Shown piece after piece: positions 58,495-64,000 of a stretch of 64,000 nt of DNA. The stretch's first letter is position 1, and every line of letters starts with the position of its first letter. The position numbers were made by a program, and so were the translations under genes. The stretch spans positions 29,752 through 93,751 of the forward strand of contig JUEO01000003.1 of NCBI GenBank assembly GCA_000817115.1, given 5' to 3'. The notes beneath the pieces were generated by a model that made no database searches, was not told the DNA's origin, and saw only the letters and a list, made by a program, of their open reading frames with translations. The stretch comes from a marine actinobacterium MedAcidi-G2B. GTDB taxonomy: Bacteria > Actinomycetota > Acidimicrobiia > Acidimicrobiales > MedAcidi-G1.

Positions 58495-59265
58495 TTAGTT
58501 CGTTTCACTAAGCCTGTAAAATTTCTCTGCATTTTGGGTGGTTACTATGGCTACTTCTTCTTCAGTGAGGCTTTTAATCTCAGCTATAAGTCGACCTGTG
58601 TGAACTATGTTTGCCGGTTCATTGATTTGGCCTCTAAGTGGGACTGGACTGAGATACGGGGAGTCAGTTTCTAAGAGTAGTTTTTCGAGAGGGCATTCTT
58701 CGATTGCGGCGCGAACTTCTAAGGCGGTAGAAAAAGTAGCTATCCCACTGAAAGAAACGGAAGCGTTGCGAGATAAACAAGATTTGAGTTCTGTGGGCCC
58801 ACCGGTGAAACAATGAAATACTGTGTGTTCTGGAGTTCCTTCAGTATCTAAAAGAGAGAATGTTTCTTCCCAAGCTTCTCTTGTGTGTATTACCAGTGGC
58901 ATCGATTTTTTATTAGCTAATTCAATTTGTTGCTTGAAAACTTCTTTTTGTTCATTTCGTGGTGAATGATCGTAATAAAAATCCAATCCTGCTTCTCCTA
59001 CTGCTACCACTTGAGGTGAGTCAAGGAGTTCTTTTAGCCCGTGTGTTCCGTGGATAGCTTCATGTGGATGAATTCCAGCGGTAGCCCAAACATTTTCAAA
59101 ATTTTCTGCGATTTGGATCGCCGCTTTACTCTCCGCTAAGTCGGTTCCAACAGTTATCATTTTCGTAACTCCAGCTAAATGAGCACGTTCAATAATGGCT
59201 TCTGCGTCTTCACCTAGATGACAATGGTTATCAAACCATTGAATACCGATAGCTTTTTCAGTCAT
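58495..59265 (-). CDS. tatD: TatD-family hydrolase
   Basis: 256 aa; FDNHCHLGEDAEAIIERAHLAGV, VAVGEAGLDFYYDHSPRNEQKEVFKQQIELA, LLLETDSPYLSPVPLRGQINEP. Confidence 0.95.
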   Translation of the reverse strand: MTEKAIGIQWFDNHCHLGEDAEAIIERAHLAGVTKMITVGTDLAESKAAIQIAENFENVWATAGIHPHEAIHGTHGLKELLDSPQVVAVGEAGLDFYYDHSPRNEQKEVFKQQIELANKKSMPLVIHTREAWEETFSLLDTEGTPEHTVFHCFTGGPTELKSCLSRNASVSFSGIATFSTALEVRAAIEECPLEKLLLETDSPYLSPVPLRGQINEPANIVHTGRLIAEIKSLTEEEVAIVTTQNAEKFYRLSETN

Positions 59266-60892
59266 TTGTTACTTCGATTTTTGCAAACAAAGGTGTTGGT
59301 TTGGGAATCGGTGTTCCAGTGACAACCGGACTTCTTTGCCAACTGCTGATTGGTCCGAAAATCTCTTCAAGTTTGGTAGTGGAGAAAGGAAGGTATGGGG
59401 CTAGTGCTACTCGAACTCCATTGATTGCTTCTAAAGCCGTACTGAGTATCGTTGTCGCACGATCAGGATCTTCTTTAGCGACTCTCCAAGGTTCTGTAGC
59501 ATTCAGATAGGCATTAACAGCTGCGGCTCCATCCATTGCTGATCTAAGTGCAGCTCGGATTTCTACTTTCTCTAACTGTTGAGAAGCTTTTAATAACATT
59601 GCATCTACTTCTGCTAAAACTTTATGGTCTTCATCCTTTTTGTCCCCCGGTGGAGGGGCTTGACCTTCACAAGTTTTGTTCACCATTGAAAGAACTCGAT
59701 TTACTAAATTTCCCCAAGTCGCTACCAACTCTTCATTGATTCGTCGAACGATCTCATCTATTGAAATATCAGTATCACTCTGTTCAGGAAGGTTGGCTGC
59801 AAGCGCATAACGAAGAGCATCTGGCTCAAACATGTCTAGCCCCTCTCCTATAGTTAAACCAACTCCCCGGCTAGCAGATGCTTTGCCACCTTTAAAAGTG
59901 ACGTATTGGTTAGCTGGAACATCGGTGGGAAGATTTAATCCACCATTACCTAGGAGCATCCCTGGCCAAATAATGGTGTGAAAAGGTATGTTGTCTTTGC
60001 CGATGAAATAAAAACTTTGCGCTTCGTCGTTCTCCCACCAGTCTTTCCAAGACTCTGGCTCACCTTGTTTAGTCGCCCATTCTTTTGCGGCAGATAAATA
60101 GCCGACTACAGCTTCGAACCAAACATAGATTCGTTTACCCTCACCCAAATCATCGACTGGTATCTCAATGCCCCAATCTAAGTCTCGTGTAATAGCCCGA
60201 TCTTGAAGCCCTTCTTCTATCCACCCTTTAGAGAAATTGAGTACATGTTTTCTCCATCCTTGCCTTGTAGATAACCACTGCTCCAGAGAATCTTCAAAGT
60301 CTGAAAGACGTAAATAGAAATGTTCAGTTGATCGAAGTTCTGGTTCTGAACCCGAAATTTTTGAACGTGGGTTAACAAGTTCTTGTGGATCTAAAGTCCT
60401 GCCACAGTTCTCGCATTGATCTCCACGGGCCTCAAGATATTCGCAATATGGGCAAGATCCCTCAATATAACGATCAGGCAAAAATCGTTTTACTTCTTGA
60501 TCAAAGTATTGCTCACTTGTCCTTTTATCAATGTGTCCTTTATTTAAAAGGTTCATGAATAGTTCTTGCACAACTTCTTTATGATTGTTGGTGCCGGTAG
60601 AGGTATAGCAATCCCAACTGATATCAAGTCTTTCCCAGTCTTTTACAAATTCTTCATGATATTTATCTGCGATTTCAGATGGAGTGACTCCTTCCGCATC
60701 AGCTCTAACTGTTATTGGAGTTCCATGAACGTCTGATCCACTAACCATTAACACCCGGTTTCCCATCAAACGCTGGTAACGAGCAAAAACGTCTGCAGGA
60801 AGATATGCGCCCGCAAGATGCCCGAGGTGGCGTGATCCAGAAGCATAGGGCCAAGCCACCGCAACGAGGATGGGGGTATTTGAATGATTCAT
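59258..60892 (-). CDS. metG: Methionyl-tRNA synthetase
   Basis: 544 aa; VAWPYASGSRHLGHLAGAYLPADVFARYQRLMG, CPYCEYLEARGDQCENCGRTLDP. Confidence 0.96.
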   Translation of the reverse strand: MNHSNTPILVAVAWPYASGSRHLGHLAGAYLPADVFARYQRLMGNRVLMVSGSDVHGTPITVRADAEGVTPSEIADKYHEEFVKDWERLDISWDCYTSTGTNNHKEVVQELFMNLLNKGHIDKRTSEQYFDQEVKRFLPDRYIEGSCPYCEYLEARGDQCENCGRTLDPQELVNPRSKISGSEPELRSTEHFYLRLSDFEDSLEQWLSTRQGWRKHVLNFSKGWIEEGLQDRAITRDLDWGIEIPVDDLGEGKRIYVWFEAVVGYLSAAKEWATKQGEPESWKDWWENDEAQSFYFIGKDNIPFHTIIWPGMLLGNGGLNLPTDVPANQYVTFKGGKASASRGVGLTIGEGLDMFEPDALRYALAANLPEQSDTDISIDEIVRRINEELVATWGNLVNRVLSMVNKTCEGQAPPPGDKKDEDHKVLAEVDAMLLKASQQLEKVEIRAALRSAMDGAAAVNAYLNATEPWRVAKEDPDRATTILSTALEAINGVRVALAPYLPFSTTKLEEIFGPISSWQRSPVVTGTPIPKPTPLFAKIEVTND

Positions 60893-60902
60893 AACTGTGA
60901 GA

Positions 60903-61736
60903 CTACTCCGCTCTTAAGTCCAGAGCGGTTGAATAAGCACGGCGGCGACTTACATTCAGTCTTCGAGACGCTTCTTCTGCCGCATCTTTAGTGGACACCC
61001 CACTATCAAGTATCTCCCTTAGAACAACTTGAAGACGATCATCATCTATTTCTGAAATTGAGTTATCAGCTTCAAGCACGATTACTATTTCGCCTTTTAT
61101 TTTTTTCTCAGTCCAAACCAAAGACTCTGCTAAAGACCCTCTGAAGATTTCTTCGTGTATTTTTGTAAGTTCTCTAACTATGGCTATCTGTCGAGCACCT
61201 CCACATTCTTCATATAAATCCTTCAACGTGGCGGCAAGCCGATGTGGGGATTCAAATAAAACGGTTGTTCGAGTTTCTTCAGCAATTTCTTTAATTCTTC
61301 GAGATCGACTCTCCCCTTTTCTTGGTAAAAATCCTTCCATGCACCACCTTTGGGTTGAAAACCCGCTAACAACTAAAGCTGAAATGGGTGCAGTTGCACC
61401 CGGGATAACTGTTATTTGATAGCCAGATTCAATAACTTTTTTCACTAATCGCTCCCCTGGATCCGAGATGCTTGGCATTCCAGCGTCAGTAACCATTGAT
61501 ACTAAAAGCCCTTCTGAAAGACAGTTGATGATCTCTTCGGCCGCTTTTTCTTCGGTGTGTGAATCTACACGCAGCATCCGTGCCCCAGTGATTCCAAAAT
61601 GTTGAAGCAGGGAGCCGGTGCGGCGTGTATCTTCACATGCGATCACATCTGACCTTTCAAGTGTTTCTAATCCGCGTGGAGAAAAGTCCGATAAATTGCC
61701 GATAGGAGTAGCTACTAATGCAAGGATGCCATTCAT
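60903..61736 (-). CDS. rsmI: 16S rRNA 2'-O-methyltransferase RsmI
   Basis: 277 aa; LALVATPIGNLSDFSPRGLETLERSDVIACEDTRRTGSLL, VTDAGMPSISDPGERLV. Confidence 0.95.
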   Translation of the reverse strand: MNGILALVATPIGNLSDFSPRGLETLERSDVIACEDTRRTGSLLQHFGITGARMLRVDSHTEEKAAEEIINCLSEGLLVSMVTDAGMPSISDPGERLVKKVIESGYQITVIPGATAPISALVVSGFSTQRWCMEGFLPRKGESRSRRIKEIAEETRTTVLFESPHRLAATLKDLYEECGGARQIAIVRELTKIHEEIFRGSLAESLVWTEKKIKGEIVIVLEADNSISEIDDDRLQVVLREILDSGVSTKDAAEEASRRLNVSRRRAYSTALDLRAE

Positions 61737-62062
61737 GATCGGATCTCCAAAATGTCATCAGCCTGAACGCCCCATCGAAGAGCATTACCTTCATTTGTTT
61801 TAACAATTGATTTGGTTTTTAATGGAGAGAACCTAATACGCGATGGGGCCAAAGTTTTTATCTCAAGAATTTTGAAACTTTCGTCAAGAAAAACGAAATC
61901 CATTGATTCCACTTTTCCGAATGTATGGATAAGTTTTGTAGACATAACCAACTGCGTCTCTTCAGATTCTCCCTCACTATGAATTGATTGCCCTACAAAA
62001 GACTTATTTGAACCTATTTCTATAGAACTAAGAACTTTTTCTTCAAGCAGTAACCAAGGCAT
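61733..62062 (-). CDS. DUF192 family protein
   Basis: 109 aa; ESMDFVFLDESFKILEIKTLAPSRIRF ... NALRWGVQADDILEI. Confidence 0.7.
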   Translation of the reverse strand: MPWLLLEEKVLSSIEIGSNKSFVGQSIHSEGESEETQLVMSTKLIHTFGKVESMDFVFLDESFKILEIKTLAPSRIRFSPLKTKSIVKTNEGNALRWGVQADDILEIRS

Positions 62063-62076
62063 ATCTGGAGTCTAGA

Positions 62077-63153
62077 TCAGACATTGAATCTGAACTCTAA
62101 AACATCCCCGTCTTGAGGACAGTAATCTTTTCCTTCTGATCGGACCGCTCCTGCCTCTCTAGCTTTTACATAAGATCCAAATTCAAGTAGCTGCTCCCAA
62201 CGGATTGTTTCAGCTCTAATGAATCCGCGCTCAAAGTCTGTATGTATCCGACCTGCACACTCTGGAGCTGAAGAACCAGAACGGAATGTCCATGCACGTG
62301 TTTCTTTTTCTCCAGTCGTAAAGAATGTTCTAAGGCCAAGTTGGTGATAAGCCGATCGTACAAAACGCGGGAGGGCTCCTTGTCCTAGGCCAAGCCCTTC
62401 CAGTAATTCCACTCGCTGATCAGGCGGCAATAGTGCTGCTTCGGCTTCAAGTTGAATACACATACCGATGACATCAACTGAATCTTGGAATTCATCTTTG
62501 ATTGGTTTCAAAATGCTTTCAGATTCTGATACCTGATCTTCATCCAAATTAACTATCGCTAGTGCCGGTTTGTTCGTCAACAAGAAGAACGGCTGTAATT
62601 CATGACGTTCTTTACTTGTGAAGTTAGTTCTGTGAAGAGGAATGCCTGCTGAAAGCGCCTCATGGGTTCTTTCTAACAACGCAACTGTTCCAGCTAACGT
62701 CTTGTCGCTTTTCATAGACTTTCTGTGCTTCTCAAGTTGCCGTTCCACCGTTTCTAGATCTGCCAGAGCAAGTTCCACCTCGACAATTCGTAGATGCTCT
62801 AACGGATCTGTAGGTCCTGGTACATCTGTGTCTTGAAAAGCTCTGAGAACAAAAACAATTGCATCCACTTCGCGAATTCCAGCTAGGAATTTATTTCCGA
62901 GGCCTTCTCCAGATGCTGCTCCTTCAACTAATCCACCTATATCGGCAAATTGAACACTCGCTGGAACCACTTTCTTAGAGTCGCTCATCTGAGCCAACTG
63001 ATCTAAACGATCATCTAGCACTTTTGCTACCCCAATATTTGGATCTGTTGTCGCGAATGCATATGGGGCTGCTAAAGCTCCGCCACCTGCTAAAGCGTTA
63101 TATAGCGAAGACTTTCCCGCATTAGGTAAGCCAACAAATCCAAATCTTTCCAT
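62077..63153 (-). CDS. ychF: Redox-regulated ATPase/GTPase YchF
   Basis: 358 aa; FGFVGLPNAGKSSLYNALAGGGALAAPYAFATTDPNIGVAKV, FADIGGLVEGAASGEGLGNKFLAGIREVDAIV, C-terminal TGS. Confidence 0.97.
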   Translation of the reverse strand: MERFGFVGLPNAGKSSLYNALAGGGALAAPYAFATTDPNIGVAKVLDDRLDQLAQMSDSKKVVPASVQFADIGGLVEGAASGEGLGNKFLAGIREVDAIVFVLRAFQDTDVPGPTDPLEHLRIVEVELALADLETVERQLEKHRKSMKSDKTLAGTVALLERTHEALSAGIPLHRTNFTSKERHELQPFFLLTNKPALAIVNLDEDQVSESESILKPIKDEFQDSVDVIGMCIQLEAEAALLPPDQRVELLEGLGLGQGALPRFVRSAYHQLGLRTFFTTGEKETRAWTFRSGSSAPECAGRIHTDFERGFIRAETIRWEQLLEFGSYVKAREAGAVRSEGKDYCPQDGDVLEFRFNV

Positions 63154-63277
63154 TTCGCACTCCTGTCTGAAACGATTTGTTCTTCCAGCAGGTAAGACTA
63201 CGCCAGTTCATGCAAGAGGCATCAGAAACAGTTAAAAAAACACATGGATCCTTTATTAAGCCGTTAGCATCTTTAGC

Positions 63278-63367
63278 ATGTCAAAGCGAACGTCAAGGAA
63301 GAGAGCCAACGCTCGGCGTAAAAAGGCTAATCATGGGCGTAAACCCAATCTGGGTCGCAATAGTTAA
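63278..63367 (+). CDS. bL37-like small basic ribosomal protein (29 aa)
   Basis: MSKRTSRKRANARRKKANHGRKPNLGRNS*; below the ORF-track cutoff; KANHGxxPN motif as I recall for actinobacterial bL37. Confidence 0.8.
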   Translation: MSKRTSRKRANARRKKANHGRKPNLGRNS

Positions 63368-63388
63368 GGCATTTCAAGCTCCAAACTA

Positions 63389-63769
63389 ATGGAAAAAGCA
63401 AATCAAGAACCAGTGCTTGGACGACCTGATTCAACACCCACTACTCAAATTGATACCTTTTCTACAGAAGGACCTGTTGAATCAGTTCACTTTCGGTCTT
63501 CCGAATTGACTGCGGTGTGTCCTGTGACAAACCAGCCAGATTTTTACACGATTGATATAAGTTACTCCCCCGAATCAATCTGTATTGAAACAAAATCCTT
63601 AAAACTTTTTTTACGTACATTTGAGGGAGTCGGTATTTTTGCTGAACATCTGGCTCCTAGAATTGCCAACCATCTAGGCGAAGCAGTGCTAGTTCCGGTG
63701 AAAGTAACTCTTGAACAACAAATTCGTGGTGGCATCATCACTACGGTGACTAGCGTCAGCAATAACTAG
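63389..63769 (+). CDS. queF: QueF-family (preQ0 reductase-like) protein
   Basis: 126 aa; ELTAVCPVTNQPDFYTIDISYSP, QueF motif ETKSLKLF, IRGGI. Confidence 0.85.
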   Translation: MEKANQEPVLGRPDSTPTTQIDTFSTEGPVESVHFRSSELTAVCPVTNQPDFYTIDISYSPESICIETKSLKLFLRTFEGVGIFAEHLAPRIANHLGEAVLVPVKVTLEQQIRGGIITTVTSVSNN

Positions 63770-63936
63770 TCTCACAAGCTCCTTTAAAAAGATCCCGTAT
63801 TACTCCCGCGACTAGCGCGCGAACCTTCCAAGATGTGTAAGGTAGGCAATCTATCCATGATGTTTTCCAAATTAAGGAAAATAAAGTGGATTGTTCTATT
63901 AGATAAGAGCCCTTTGGGGTTCATTGAGAGGGATTC

Positions 63937-64000
63937 ATGAGTAAACGATTAAGCGTTTTATCTGCCGTTGTACTTGGGTTCGCGTTACTCGCGGGCGCTT
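63937..64000 (+). CDS. N-terminus of a secreted/membrane protein (truncated by window end)
   Basis: Signal-peptide-like MSKRLSVLSAVVLGFALLAGA; no stop before the edge; upstream gagaggg RBS. Confidence 0.6.
   Translation, partial: MSKRLSVLSAVVLGFALLAGA

Noticed and set aside
63177-63389. 70-aa plus-strand ORF upstream of queF
   Set aside because: Runs in a different frame over the bL37-like small ORF, whose sequence has a recognisable motif; the 70-aa frame does not.

Overview
The window looks chromosomal, from a moderately low-GC actinobacterium. Marine Acidimicrobiia is my inference from gene content and composition; it was not tested. It is densely coding, and I saw no rRNA, CRISPR array, insertion sequence or prophage. 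The left part (1-30 kb) is metabolic and accessory: a TetR regulator with a ferritin-like protein, acyl-CoA metabolism genes, an aap-type amino-acid ABC transporter operon, several oxidoreductases, a DmdA-like protein paired with a GMC/BetA-like dehydrogenase, tRNA-Leu(UAA), and a stand-alone RecB/Cas4-like nuclease. The right part (about 41-62 kb) is a minus-strand housekeeping block (enolase, DivIC/FtsB, MazG, Mfd, Pth, L25, Prs, IspE, RsmA, Rpf, TatD, MetG, RsmI). From memory it resembles the Mycobacterium tuberculosis Rv1003-Rv1026 neighbourhood. An ~11 kb form-II CO-dehydrogenase-like (molybdenum hydroxylase) cluster, itself carrying an ABC-2 exporter, lies between divIC and DUF501, which are normally adjacent. 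Other leads: a leader with mutually exclusive hairpins upstream of the aap transporter, two very small ribosomal protein genes missed by the ORF track (bS22-like and bL37-like), a tandem Trp/Tyr-rich repeat lipoprotein, an SsuD/Gfo/AKR cluster resembling sulfonate catabolism, and a QueF homologue with an altered active-site motif. All functional calls come from reading motifs by eye; no database searches were run.
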